Assembly (NCBI RefSeq): GCF_003589595.1
Contig: NW_020653713.1
Location: 6,126,360-6,190,359, forward strand
Origin: Hyposmocoma kahamanoa
Taxonomy: Eukaryota > Arthropoda > Insecta > Lepidoptera > Cosmopterigidae
Length of the DNA stretch: 64,000 nt
Reading direction: 5' to 3'
Shown: positions 10,916 to 21,636 of the stretch, one piece after another
Numbering within the stretch: the stretch's first letter is position 1
How the letters are laid out: each line of letters starts with the position of its first letter
Program-made: the position numbers and the translations under genes
Notes under the pieces: model-generated
What the model saw: the letters and a program-made list of their open reading frames with translations, nothing else
Told to the model about the DNA's origin: nothing
The model's database searches: none

Positions 10916-11513
10916 TAAAGGAAAACATCATGAACATTGATGACAAATATGACATTTATAAATGATACGATAATACAATTCTGGACACATAATTCGAGTC
11001 ACGACGCATTTTTAATATTAATAAATGCTCTAAGCTTAAACAATGTTTGATTGATCAAAAACTATTATGCAATTTTGAAACTAGTATACTAAACGTCTTT
11101 TCCATACGTCCTTGTTGGCAATTTGAATTTACAAGACTTTTTCTTCGATGATAACACTGTTGTTGTGTTCTAGCTCTTTACAACAAAAATGCGAGGTGGC
11201 GCGAATTGTGTGTCCGGGAGCATATTATGTGATTATTTTATAAAAAGTTACCCTGTAATTCTTGTAATTCTTTAACTTTTTCTATAGTGTTAATTTTTGA
11301 AATAATTGAAGTCTGTAAAGTTAGAAAATTTTCATTTAATCTTTATTACTACGAGTAAAAAAACATAAATTTTATAAATGAATTTTAAAAAACGAATTAT
11401 AGGCAAGTATTCTCTTTAGCTACACGATAACTTGCCATCAAGTATGTTATTTGAAAAGAAAACCTACTTATTATGGTTACACTTGTACTGGTTTAAATAT
11501 TCCAGTAGTAAGC
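10916..11513. other. No supported feature
   Basis: AT-rich DNA without recognised coding, RNA or repeat content. Confidence 0.4.
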
Positions 11514-11824
11514 TTTTTTTTAATGATATTAAGTGTCGGGACGAACAAGTCGAGCGCCTGACGGTAAGCTACACGTCTATCCATAACAGTTCCAGTGCCA
11601 CTAAGAGCTTTAAATCGCAAAGATCTGAAGGGCACTGCCACTTCACTCGTCATCACCCTGAGACATAAGTTGACAAGTCCATGTGCCTGTAATTTCACCA
11701 GCACCCTTAACCCTTCAAAACCGGGACACAGTAATGCTGACATTACGCGGCGACATTACATTGGCGGCAGAAATAGTTAAGGTGGCAGTATTACCCTGGA
11801 CAAACTCTTCTCTAGTACTACTGC
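11514..11824 (-). repeat. Family B repeat, near complete (311 bp)
   Basis: Begins with a T run and GTGTCGGGACGAACAAGTCG and ends CTAGTACTACTGC. Flanked by AAGC at 11510-11513 and 11825-11828, a possible 4-bp target duplication. On the minus strand an open frame of about 85 codons is shared with the copy at 34690. Confidence 0.8.
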
Positions 11825-11828
11825 AAGC

Positions 11829-12138
11829 TAATTAGATAGAACTTCATCACCGTAGTACCTATTTACAAAGATAATATAACAACACGATAGTGAAACACGT
11901 TTAGCAAAACGTGGGCCGTGAATTAATTTAATGAAAGACAAGTTTGCCACTGTCAACACTTTCAACGCCACGTCATCACGCATTTTGGCATATGCGACAT
12001 CTTTGATACAATGTAACATAGAAACAGGCTGGCGGCTTTACCGTTCTTTCAAGTCTGTGACATTAAGAAGGGAGTCGAGATATAAATGACCATTTGTGAA
12101 ACTTTAGGAACTATATTATCTAAAACTAGTACTAAAAC
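11829..12138. other. No supported feature
   Basis: AT-rich spacer between a B and a C copy. Confidence 0.4.
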
Positions 12139-12530
12139 AACCGACCTCAAAAGTACGTGGAATTACGTCTATTTGCTAAGTTTTATTGAAATATCCCCTA
12201 GTTCGCCACTATACAGGACTTGACACTGGAGATAATAAAAATCGGTTCTCACTACTCAAAGTATATGCAGAGAAAAACGCCTTGAATTGGAGAAATAGCA
12301 AAACCAACCATTAAAATAATTGCTCCTAAATTAAAGTTAGGCGCTATTTCTAAAAATGAATCTTCGTGCGTGAACAGCCATACTTAGAGATGGATGATTT
12401 TCTTCAAAATGAAATGAGACCTATGAAAGTATGGGATGAAGACTATGGAAGTACCCCCTTTCAAACAAAAAAGAATCATGAAAATCGGTTCACAAATATC
12501 GGAGTTATCGCGTAACATACATTAAAAGAA
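12139..12530 (-). repeat. Family C element, near complete
   Basis: Starts AACCGACCTCAAAAGTACGT. Shares CAGGACTTGACACTGGAGA and CAAAATCGGTTCTCA-like text with the 4869 copy, then AATCATGAAAATCGGTTCAC and GAGTTATCGCGTAACATAC. The far terminus (AAGTCGGTT) is missing. Confidence 0.75.
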
Positions 12531-13051
12531 GATCTCTCGATTTGAAAAGGCCCAAGTTATAATGTTCATATTCTGCAGGCAGGGAATTTCACTCGAAGCG
12601 TAACGCTTCGTGCGAATCTTGGGTTTCAAAATAGTTATATTTCTACTTACCGTCGTAGTAAGAAAATTACTAGTTGTACATCAGAAATACAGAACAAAAT
12701 ACAATATAATAATGTCGGGAATTCAAAGACAGGTAATATTCACTCTATTTATGTCACTTCCTTGATGTGTACGTAAATAGATCTGCTAATTAATAGCCAT
12801 ATTTATTTATGATGTGAATTCGTTAAAGCGTAAACTCACAGACATTTTATTGAATAACTCATGACTCTAGTGACACAGGTATTGGATTGTCTTATTTATG
12901 TAAGTAGTTATTGTATATTTATTTATTGTTAGTTGTTATTTAGAGCTTGTGTCTGATTTGTTTTTCTTGTACTATAAACGCAGAAACCTGTTATTGGCTA
13001 TGAGTTTTTATCTCTGTGTTTTATTAATAAATATCACGTTATGAAGTTTAT
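12531..13051. other. No supported feature
   Basis: AT-rich. A small hairpin is at 12588-12612 (CGAAGCGTAACGCTTCG). Nothing else was recognised. Confidence 0.4.
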
Positions 13052-13097
13052 AGCAGTAAGGTGAGCATTACTGCGTTTCGGTTTTGGAGGGCGAAGG
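13052..13097 (+). repeat. Family B repeat, short fragment
   Basis: GTGAGCATTACTGCGTTTCG and GGTTTTGGAGGGCGAAGG match the internal part of B. It abuts the GC-rich foldback at 13105. Confidence 0.6.
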
Positions 13098-13104
13098 TCT
13101 ATCC

Positions 13105-13294
13105 ACACATAACCGGGCCGTGTCCGGGACGTGGACGGGCCGTGCTCCGTCAGGGGCTCAAAAAAATATCGTTGTGTATATTTAGTATGAACTCGTTCAC
13201 ACATGTCCGTTTCCGGGCCGGGGCTAGGACGGGCCCGCAGTTCATACAAACTAGCACGCCCCGTTCACGTCCCGGGCACGGCCCGGATATGTGT
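13105..13294. mobile_element. GC-rich foldback element (190 bp)
   Basis: The 42-bp arms at 13105-13146 and 13253-13294 are inverted copies of each other (ACACATAACCGGGCCGTGTC... against ...GGCACGGCCCGGATATGTGT), with several mismatches. A shorter inner pair, ATGAACT/AGTTCAT, lies at 13187 and 13241. It stands out against AT-rich flanks. The palindrome TGTCCTTTAGGACA follows at 13292. The overlapping open frames on both strands reflect GC content, not genes. Confidence 0.65.
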
Positions 13295-13504
13295 CCTTTA
13301 GGACACATAACGTTCACGGTCTCGAAGCGACTTAAGAGGCAAGTGTCAACATCTTCTAGCCGTGCGAGTTTTTCTAAATACCCACACTTGGTCTTCATTA
13401 TTTATTTATACACTAGGGCTGTCACAAAAAAAGGGTTGTCACTAGACCGACACACAAAACTCACGATATCCGGCTGATGTCTTCATGTCTTTGGGACTAT
13501 GATT
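13295..13504. other. No supported feature
   Basis: Spacer between the foldback and a family D remnant. Confidence 0.3.
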
Positions 13505-13617
13505 CCTGTAAAGAGCCCGAAACGTTGGTTTGCATGACGAAGCAAATACACACGATTTAGATTTGAAAAAATACTTCTAAAACCCCAAAAACCTGTAGCA
13601 ACCGCAAAAACCTAACA
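13505..13617 (+). repeat. Family D hairpin repeat, decayed right arm
   Basis: Contains AAAGAGCCCGAAACGTTGGT, ACACGATTTAGAT and CGCAAAAACCTAACA, matching the right arm of D (GGGCCCGAAACGTTGGTTTG...CGCGAAAACCTAA). Confidence 0.5.
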
Positions 13618-14326
13618 CATGTTCCCATAAGATTGAATGAACGAGTGTCGGACAAGGGCGAAATCAGAAATGAAGTGCCTTTAGTCGACCTGTGCAAATT
13701 GTACAAGATTATTCCTCCACATTGAATATTCACATCACATTTGCATCGCACAAACATCTAGGGAATAAATATGCGCCATTGACTTGTTTCATAACAGACA
13801 GGTTGATTTATAATAAATTTGGCCAATTATTGTTTACTTCCAAAAGCCAATAATTGTGCAACGTATTTTACTGCTACTCCCAAGTGGCTAGAAGCCCACT
13901 TCTTTCTGTTTTCTTAAACCATAGTTTGCAGTTTGTAAAAGCGGTACATCTATATGAATAGTGTTCTTAATCCCTTTTAAAATCATGTTGAAAATATTTT
14001 GCAGTGTTTTTATTTTTTGTAGATTTTAAGCATCAAAATCAAAGAACTTTGAAGGAAGTTCTCTCCAAAACCATACATAATTGGCATACGAGAGTTTTAG
14101 TCTCGCGATGGAATATTAAAGCTCATCACTTGCCAAACTAAACTTTACTCGAAGGATCTGGTCTGAAAGGATTTTTGAACACTGAATCATATGCCCTGTA
14201 TAACAAAAAGAGTGACGTAAGTAGCACATTCGTGTGAAAGTAAATGTTTTTTTCACAAAGAATTTCATGCCCGCAAGCGCACACTGATGAGGGATATCCT
14301 TTACGATACCCCGGTAGTCCATCAGC
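13618..14326. other. No supported feature
   Basis: No coding or repeat content recognised. Confidence 0.4.
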
Positions 14327-14366
14327 GTACCGCAGAATCTGCTAGCATACCGCAGAGTCCGCTGAA
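14327..14366. repeat. Two-copy 20-bp tandem repeat
   Basis: GCGTACCGCAGAATCTGCTA is followed by GCATACCGCAGAGTCCGCTG, within a GC-rich patch (14270-14400). Confidence 0.5.
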
Positions 14367-15504
14367 ATGCGGCGGCATCCGCGGACATGCTCCGCTCCCT
14401 CCGATTTGATTTCGTTCCAATAACGACAACGCATTCGAAAAGTCCCCAGCCCAATCAAGCTGTTTTCGGCGCGCACCGGTGGATTCCGTCACATGCCGGT
14501 GGATACCGTCGGCAATCTACGCCTCCCACTACGATATCCTCTAGCGTGCTTGAAGTGCACCACAGAGAGAAATGCGCTGCGATACTCCGAGGTCGGTCTC
14601 AGAGCACTGAAATTTATACCTTATTACAATTGAAATAACTTAAATATACATTTATTGTCCATTGTCTTCCCTTCCGCCGGGTTGCGCTGGACCTAAATCC
14701 GTTATTAAACGGCTGAAACGTCACTCAGATCTGGTTATGGTACTCAGAGTTTCCTGTATTAATTGGCTATAATAATCGGCTTCTTAGATGATGCCCTCTA
14801 AATTGACCACGACCCTACACTTGACTGATAAGGACTTAATAACAATCTTGTACCGTAACTTAAGTGCCGAGTAACGTTTACTATTAAAAAGAAATTTTTA
14901 CAGCTGTCAAATGATGAGCAATTGTTGAGTTACGTTTTAGTGATATGTAAAGATTAATTAATGTCGATTCTAGGATATCGTCTGCGTTGTTTTTTTTTTG
15001 TCGAAGCGTAGATGGCGTGATAACCAAGACACGTTCTTGAGTGACTGGCCGGAGATTGCTGTTGTGGATAGAGAGAGTTGGAAGTCCGAAGTCCGAAGCC
15101 CAGTGTAGTGGGACACTGTTGAGGGCCAATTAAAAACGAAAATTGAAGCTTTACTTTTTAATTGCGCCATCGCGGTTTGTTCAGTTAGAGATTAAAATTT
15201 CTATCTCTTCCTGGTGTGCCATCTCAGCAATTATTACAGCAGTGTGGCTCGAAAGAGTCCCGTGCTATTCAAGTTGAAATTCTGCAAAATTTTGAAGCCA
15301 CGTGGTTTGCTACGGCCTTGTTTTTTACCGCCCTGGATTTTTCCTTCCAGAGTAGACAATATTTTCCATTTCTCATGAACGTCCCCTAAGCTTTCTCCCA
15401 AGTCTTTGTGCAACTTGTGAAATACGATGTCATTGGTGATTCTATCCGTTCACGATATATTCCACATTCTTCGATACAAGCCCACATTTCGAAGACTTCT
15501 TACT
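14367..15504. other. No supported feature
   Basis: Mixed composition. The longest frames are below 85 codons and unlike any protein I know. Confidence 0.4.
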
Positions 15505-15714
15505 GCCTCCGTGGCCAAACGGTTACCATACCAGACTACCACGCAGAGGTCCCAGGTTCGATTCCCGGGCCGGGAGAAATATTTGTATGGCCTACATTTA
15601 TTTCTCTCGTGACTTTGGGTGTAATTTGTGGTTGTCTATGTGTGTATCCATGGCACCCGCAACACAAGGTTTCCCAAGTGCGGGGTTATGATGAGTGTGT
15701 GCGTTATTACTATT
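15505..15714 (+). repeat. Family A tRNA-headed SINE, copy 1
   Basis: The head carries pol III promoter-like boxes: A box TGGCCAAACGG and B box GGTTCGATTCCCGG. The body is GAGAAATATTTGTATGGCCT...GTAATTTGTGGTTGTCTATG, and it ends GTGTGTGCGTTATTA. Complete from head to TTA-rich tail. Confidence 0.85.
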
Positions 15715-15925
15715 CTAACCGTTAATTATAATATGTTGGTTAGTGTCTGTAGATGTTCTCTGTACAAAAGAATTAAAAATATGTAGCACCGCACTAAATG
15801 GCATCTTGCCGGTAGTTTCAGGCTACGATTATAAAGGAAGTAGTTAAATTTAATATAAGCACTCCTCGCTCTATGCGACTTCTAATTAAAAGAACTATTT
15901 TCTAATCTTAAAAGTGTACTAAACC

Positions 15926-16014
15926 CATTGACTTACAATTATATGGACGTCGAGTCCGCGCTAAAAAGTGTCCGAACTTATAGGGCGTTAAAATCGTATA
16001 CAGAGCGTCATTCC
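15926..16014 (+). mobile_element. Family E hAT-type MITE, truncated
   Basis: Starts with the E terminus CATTGACTTACAATTATATG and follows the E consensus to GAGCGTCATTC. It then stops abruptly, joined to a family D arm. The right TIR and the 8-bp duplication are missing. Confidence 0.8.
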
Positions 16015-16122
16015 TTGGCCCGAAACGTCGGTTTGTTTGAAAAAACAAATATACGCGATTTTAATCCGGAAAAATAGTTTTATTTCCTTTGTATAACAAT
16101 CGCGAAAACCTAAGAACTCGAC
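16015..16122 (+). repeat. Family D right arm
   Basis: GGCCCGAAACGTCGGTTTG, then AAATATACGCGATTTTAATC and CAATCGCGAAAACCTAAGAA. Only one arm of the hairpin is present. Confidence 0.75.
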
Positions 16123-16620
16123 GTGTTATAAACACATTGAAAAGAAACTGCAAAGTACGGAACCAAAAAGTATCACATCATTGATACAAATTCCAAGGCT
16201 ACCTCTACAAAGAGGATGTAGTTGTCAACATAAACGTGGCTTAGTTAGCGGTAGCCAAAGTGCACACACACATATTTCATACACAGTTTGTACACAAGTT
16301 CGGTTAAAGCAAATTTACAATAATTGGTCCAAAAAGACTATTTTTTAATGGTCACGTACAATTTCACGCCTTATGTTAGTTTGCACACATTAATTAATAA
16401 TGCTAAAATTAATTTCGACAAAAATTTTAGTTTGTTGTATATTTAAATTTGAAAAACCCTTTTTTTACCCTTATGTATGAGAGCTATAAAAATTCACATG
16501 CACCTAACATGTTTCATGTGTGAAGTTCTAGATTTTAGCGATTGTTACACATAATAGGAAAGTAAGTTTACTTTAGTTGTTGTGTTTAGTTGTTTGGTGT
16601 ACAACACATACATTTGTTGC
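16123..16620. other. No supported feature
   Basis: AT-rich spacer between two D fragments. Confidence 0.4.
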
Positions 16621-16712
16621 GGGCCCTTTACAGGTCCCATGATCGTGAGAGTCAGATGTGACCGTGGGACCTGTAAAGGGATCGAAACGTTGATTTGTTT
16701 GAAGAAATAAGT
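16621..16712. repeat. Family D central hairpin
   Basis: GGGCCCTTTACAGGTCCCAT and GTGGGACCTGTAAAGGGATC form the inverted centre of D, followed by AAACGTTGATTTGTTTGAAG. Confidence 0.65.
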
Positions 16713-17314
16713 ATTCACAGTACATATAGTTCGTATTAGCCTATGACTTCCTAGTGACGAAAGTACTGTTGACGTGTGTTCACATGTGGCTTTGTTGTAC
16801 CGAGGGTATGAATTATTTACGAAAAAAGTGTTATGTACGCACCTTAATATTTATAATTTAATGTTTTTTGTACCTTAAAATTACAAGCGTACGCATAATG
16901 TCGCATCGCAGTAGGTATCAAAGCATCAGTAATTACGTCGAGCAAAGTTATAAATAGTATTTTAAAATATTCTACGAAATTCCACAGGGCCAAAAAAGGG
17001 CCCGCTGGCATCGAAGGGTTAAGTAATAAATATGCAAAGTTGAGGAACATTTCTAGACAAATCCGTATCTATAAAGGATGGGTGTTCGAGTCACAAATTT
17101 TGGCCAACAGGTGTGGTTAATACGAATTTTAGGCAAAATATATTACTTATCGGTTTTATGTACGGTAGGTTGTCAGTAGCCTTAAGCAAAGCATTGTCTA
17201 AGACCTTATTCAGTGGACTTGAAATTGATTTACATTTCTTTTCTTTTCCTTTATTCTATAAGTAATTTATTTTACGTAACTGAGAACTAAAAAAATGAGG
17301 ACCGCAGTGTAACT
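16713..17314. other. No supported feature
   Basis: No recognised content. Confidence 0.4.
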
Positions 17315-17470
17315 GGGTCATTGTCGGACTAGTGTTCACTACCTAATTTCTGTAGCAATTTTTATTATTAAATATTCAAGTGTATTATCGTGTAATTATT
17401 AAATAATATTTCACGATACGATACTCGAATATTAAATAATATTACACGATAAAAATAATAAAAATTGCCA
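17315..17470. repeat. Family H AT-rich foldback, copy 1 (right end cut)
   Basis: The left arm GTCGGACTAGTGTTCACTAC...ATTTTTATTATTAAA is repeated inverted at the right as AATAATAAAAATTGCC, where it stops. Nested inner palindromes include ATTATCGTGTAATTATTAAA. A complete relative is at 26409-26591. Confidence 0.65.
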
Positions 17471-17486
17471 AATAGATAAGGTACTG

Positions 17487-17521
17487 TACTGTACTTCCCT
17501 GGACGAACTCTACTGCTACTA
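17487..17521 (-). repeat. Family B repeat, 5' end fragment
   Basis: GTACTTCCCTGGACGAACTC and TACTGCTACTAAAA match the 5' terminus of B (read on the minus strand). Confidence 0.6.
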
Positions 17522-17920
17522 AAATTTTAAAGTAAGGAAAGAAAAAAAACATTTCCACAACACAATCCCGTTTACTGTAATCAAACGCAGCAAAGCAAAC
17601 TGCAAAACGAGTAGGACTTTTCTCATTTGCTGGCATTTTAATGTTATCTTTTGCAATATAAACAAACAAAACCCATTTGTCGAAATATGCAAACTAGCAA
17701 ATAAATACTGTTCTGCTGTTGTTATTATATGCAACGTATTTTTACTAGTATTTATGTGTTCTGTGTATTCGACATTTTTAGCGAAGTTGAGTTATTAACA
17801 AAGTTAGAATCAGCAAAACAAAATGTACAACCCTCTTTAAGTTGTTTTTTATTTATTTATATTTAGTTTATGTTTTATTGTTAAGGCGAGGTATTTCAAC
17901 AATTTGACATCGATCGTTGC
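17522..17920. other. No supported feature
   Basis: AT-rich spacer. Confidence 0.4.
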
Positions 17921-17953
17921 CAAGCGATGACAAGCGCCCGATGACGACAGAGC

Positions 17954-18346
17954 CTTGAACACCGCCGTAAAGTTGCCAACTTATAGGTATTCTACAGGAT
18001 ATATCACGGAGAGTGTGCGAGGGAATTATACGAATTAATTCCGCCTTCCCCTTTCAATCATCGGGGGACCGGATGTAGGTACAACATAAGGAAATTCCAC
18101 CCTTATGTTGTGGATATTCCAAGGATTCGCACGGAGGGTTTCGCTTCCACATTTATATGGTGAACGGCTACGGAGTGGAACTCCCTGCCTGCAGGCTTGT
18201 TCCCTGAACGCTATTACTTGGACCTTTTCAAGGCGAGAGTGAATTCGCATTATTTAGGTTTGCATGCTCCATCGTCGACTTCATAGTCACTTTCCATCAG
18301 GTGGAACGGGAGTCAAACGCGCGCTTATTTTTTAATAAAAAAAAAA
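17954..18346 (+). pseudogene. Jockey-like LINE: RT C-terminus, 3' UTR and A tail (5'-truncated)
   Basis: One continuous frame from 17954 to the terminal TAG at 18284 reads LEHRRKVANL, stop, VFYRIYHGECARELYELIPP, then later VVDIPRIRTEGF and WNSLPAGLFPERYYLDLFK. This order (EHRR...VFYRIYHGECSxEL...RT...LWNxLPxxVFPERYxxxxFK) is the conserved C-terminal region of jockey/CR1-group reverse transcriptases common in Lepidoptera. Two stops interrupt it (TAG at 17984-17986, TGA at 18161-18163). A 60-base 3' UTR and an A run (ending 18346) follow. It would have encoded the thumb/C-terminal part of the RT; here it is a dead insertion. Confidence 0.85.
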
Positions 18347-18688
18347 GGTTGACGGGGCAGCAGGCGGCGCGACATAGCGTTAAGCAAATTGAAAAGGCGA
18401 ATAAAGTTCTATCCTCAAAAAAAAAATACTTTTAGTTTTTGGCAGAAAATGCTTGAGACTAAATGACACAAAAGTCGAATGTGATCTAAAAATGTTTTTT
18501 AGGTAAAATGGATTACATAGGATTCCACACATTATGTCAACATTGACTTTTATTAAGGTAGCATTTTTACATATCTTTTTCATCATCAAATCACCAAACA
18601 AAAAACTGTTCAGTTTTCCAAATTAAAAATTCTATTTTCCTAAACTTCTCCTCAACTGACTTTGATCATTCTTTCCCTGAACTATTCC
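18347..18688. other. No supported feature
   Basis: AT-rich spacer running into an assembly gap. Confidence 0.4.
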
Positions 18689-19088
18689 NNNNNNNNNNNN
18701 NNNNNNNNNNNNNNNNNNNNNNNNNNNNNNNNNNNNNNNNNNNNNNNNNNNNNNNNNNNNNNNNNNNNNNNNNNNNNNNNNNNNNNNNNNNNNNNNNNNN
18801 NNNNNNNNNNNNNNNNNNNNNNNNNNNNNNNNNNNNNNNNNNNNNNNNNNNNNNNNNNNNNNNNNNNNNNNNNNNNNNNNNNNNNNNNNNNNNNNNNNNN
18901 NNNNNNNNNNNNNNNNNNNNNNNNNNNNNNNNNNNNNNNNNNNNNNNNNNNNNNNNNNNNNNNNNNNNNNNNNNNNNNNNNNNNNNNNNNNNNNNNNNNN
19001 NNNNNNNNNNNNNNNNNNNNNNNNNNNNNNNNNNNNNNNNNNNNNNNNNNNNNNNNNNNNNNNNNNNNNNNNNNNNNNNNNNNNNNNN
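18689..19088. other. Assembly gap (400 N)
   Basis: Run of N. Open frames crossing it are meaningless. Confidence 1.
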
Positions 19089-19461
19089 CATTTCCAATCT
19101 CAAGACTGATATTAGATTTTTTTTTTAATTTTCCAAATAATTTAAGCTGTTTTGTATTTATGTCTTGGTATAGGTACAATTAATATCAGTGATTTTGATT
19201 TAGGTGAACCTAACAATTCCATTCTGTTTCTGAAATAAATAAATTTACTTACATAATTGTAATAACATTATCGATAATCATAAAATCAGATATAATATTA
19301 ATAATAGGTAAGTTTATTTGCCTAAGACATGGTATAACAGAAGATATAGCAAGAGACAGTGTCAGTACAAACATGTTATATTACATAACCATATATTAAA
19401 CTACCACAACAATAAAAATGTCAGAACAAATGGTCACAAGTTACAAATTAAATTCATTCAC
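19089..19461. other. No supported feature (possible intron)
   Basis: AT-rich DNA. If the candidate exon at 19462-19533 is real, this would be intron on the minus strand. Confidence 0.3.
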
Positions 19462-19533
19462 CTGGGTAACAGCATTTGTTGTCTGCATATTCTGCACTTC
19501 AGTTAACATTGTAGAAGTACCTTGTACAATTGG
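19462..19533 (-). CDS. Candidate 72-bp internal exon, unknown protein
   Basis: On the minus strand a pyrimidine-containing acceptor ACTTGTTTCAG precedes 72 bases, exactly 24 open codons in phase 0. They read PIVQGTSTML then TEVQNMQTTNAVTQ. A donor CAG/GTGAATG follows. A damaged duplicate with its own acceptor and the same donor lies upstream on that strand (19606-19678). Small in-frame exons flanked by plausible splice sites occur in insect genes. I do not recognise the peptide, and neighbouring exons were not found; an N gap lies 370 bases away. Chance occurrence is quite possible. Confidence 0.3.
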
Positions 19534-19605
19534 CTGAAACAAGTAAGTATTTTGTGAAACACTGTCTAAATGTATTATATATTGTTATTATTAATTGTCA
19601 TTCAC

Positions 19606-19678
19606 CTGGGTAACAGCATTTGTTGTCTGCATATTCTGCACTTCATAAAATTCTAAAAATATTTTGCTGTACTGTTGG
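19606..19678 (-). pseudogene. Damaged duplicate of the candidate exon (73 bp)
   Basis: The last 39 bases and the first seven bases beyond the donor are identical to 19456-19501 (46-bp perfect direct repeat, 144 bp apart). The first part is diverged and one base longer, giving PTVQQNIFRIL and a stop in the corresponding phase. An acceptor TTTACTCTACAG is present. It may be a decayed alternative exon or simply part of a local duplication. Confidence 0.3.
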
Positions 19679-20874
19679 CTGTAGAGTAAACAAGTATTCT
19701 TGCAATACATATTGATCGAGCCTAGACCAACGCGAGCACAGCAAATTGATATACAGCTAGTGCTGCTGTCTACACGCTCGACAAGTTTGAAAAAGTGCAT
19801 TACAAACGGCCGTTGTAGACGAGTTTTATGTAGCTGCCCACACGTCAGTCGCTGTCAGTTATCATGTACATTGAAACTATATGGATGACAAGTTATTGCA
19901 GCTGCTGCTATTTATAATGTTAGAGTTGTCAGTGGGGAAAAATCGGAAACGAGTGGATGGTTTTAAGGAACTGAAAATGCCTAGCAGTGTCTCTTGTTTA
20001 CTCAAAATTAAATATAAAATTATTTACCAATAAATAGGACGATGGAATTGCATTATCATGTAATCTAGTTACATTTAAAGTTCTATTAAAATTTGACTCT
20101 TCAGAATGGAACGAACAAAAGAAGATGATATTTGATCCAATGTTTATGTTTGGCAATCCTATAATTTCCAAGCATTATTTCTATCTTTTTTCATTTGTAG
20201 GTAAACTTTAAAAATAAAAATAATAATAATAATGAAAAAATAAAAACCTTGTAGTGAATTGTTTTAATAACAGAATATCGATAATATGTCTGCTTATAAG
20301 ATCAACACTATTTCAAAATAATCGTTATCAACAATCATCAAAATATACTAACAAACAGGCAATCTAAAGTAACCAAAGCAAAATTCGGCAAGACTTATGA
20401 ATAAATTACTTATATAAGTCTAATTACATGAGATATTTGGGCTATTGTAAGTTTTTTAGACAAAAAAATAACACATACCGGTGTAATGCAACATTCGGTT
20501 GATTTCCGCCTTTTCTACTGCCGCACCCCTTAATGCCGCAGCGACGCATTTTAATTGTTCTCACTGTCAATATTTTTGTCCATTTCATTACAATTCATGC
20601 GGATAATTCACTAAAACATTTGGCCAAACATTGGATTTGACATTTGATGTACTTCCCTTCGATGTACTTCAAAAATGGACAGTTGCATGGCATTTAAAAT
20701 GACATTACATATTTTTGATTCCCGTGTTTGACATAAATCAATGCAGTGCTATCTCTTTTAGCTTACGACGGCATGCAGTAGTTAAATAAAAACAATAAAA
20801 TGTTTTTGTTTTCAACGTCTAAATGCATCATATACATATAACGTCTGACTTATGTATGTTAATATAACATGTCC
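19679..20874. other. No supported feature
   Basis: AT-rich apart from 19720-19870. No repeat copy or convincing coding sequence. Confidence 0.4.
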
Positions 20875-21357
20875 TTTGCTTTCCATAGTCTAAGACAACC
20901 ATAGACAAAAAAATGCAATACTTCCTGGACTCTTTATTTTTTTTAATTTTAGTGAATCGACGTGCTCTTTAGCTCCAATATTTATCGAGCCAACAGATTA
21001 TTTAACGAAGATTATTCAAATTGATAAATTTAGTTGCCAGTCTAATAAATTATAATGAAATTAATTAAATTATAACCTATGATAAGTTCTCATTGTTTAT
21101 TATGATGGATCGTCGGATGCTTTTCTATGTGAACGGGAATCATCACTTGCATCCTCATTAACATTAATTATTTATTCTTGAGTACACAAATTGTCAAACG
21201 CAACATCACGGTCCCAATCAGACACTATCTTCTTTTTTGAACCCGCTCACATTCACGATTAATACTTCTTTATAAATAAAATCCATTGTTATAAAAAATG
21301 AAATCGGAAACGCATTATGACTTCACTAATTGATTAGAATTCTAGCTGTCAAAAGTT
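20875..21357. repeat. Family J dispersed repeat, copy 2 (uninterrupted)
   Basis: Direct-orientation relative of 7510-8236 (GACAACCATAGACAAAAAAA; TGTGAACGGGAATCATCAC; ATTCTAGCTGTCAAAAG). It lacks the B insertion and so shows the empty site. Confidence 0.6.
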
Positions 21358-21636
21358 AAATAAATATAAGTTGACAGAGTATAGTAAATTTTAATTAACT
21401 GCGCATGAGATAGTACCTATTTTGTAAAAGACGTCTGCTGTGTTCCGCGCCGCATGTATGTTGTTGCCGGGTCCACTGAAAATCAACGTCGTCGCACTTT
21501 CAGTGAGACGACATTAAGATGAGCGCATGACGGATTCCGTAATAGAACAGCATACACTCTATTATTCTAATTTTGTTACGTCATTTATTTTAGTTAATTA
21601 GTCGGATTATTTATTAATTAGTGTTGTCTAATTTTA
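21358..21636. other. No supported feature
   Basis: Short spacer. A GC-rich patch is at 21440-21530. Confidence 0.3.

Noticed and set aside
13061..13477. 138-codon plus-strand frame and an overlapping minus-strand frame
   Set aside because: Both lie over the GC-rich foldback, where stop codons are rare; the peptide has no protein-like motif.
18662..19183. Frames of 145-173 codons across the first N run
   Set aside because: They consist almost entirely of unknown residues from the assembly gap; the real bases at each end encode nothing recognisable.
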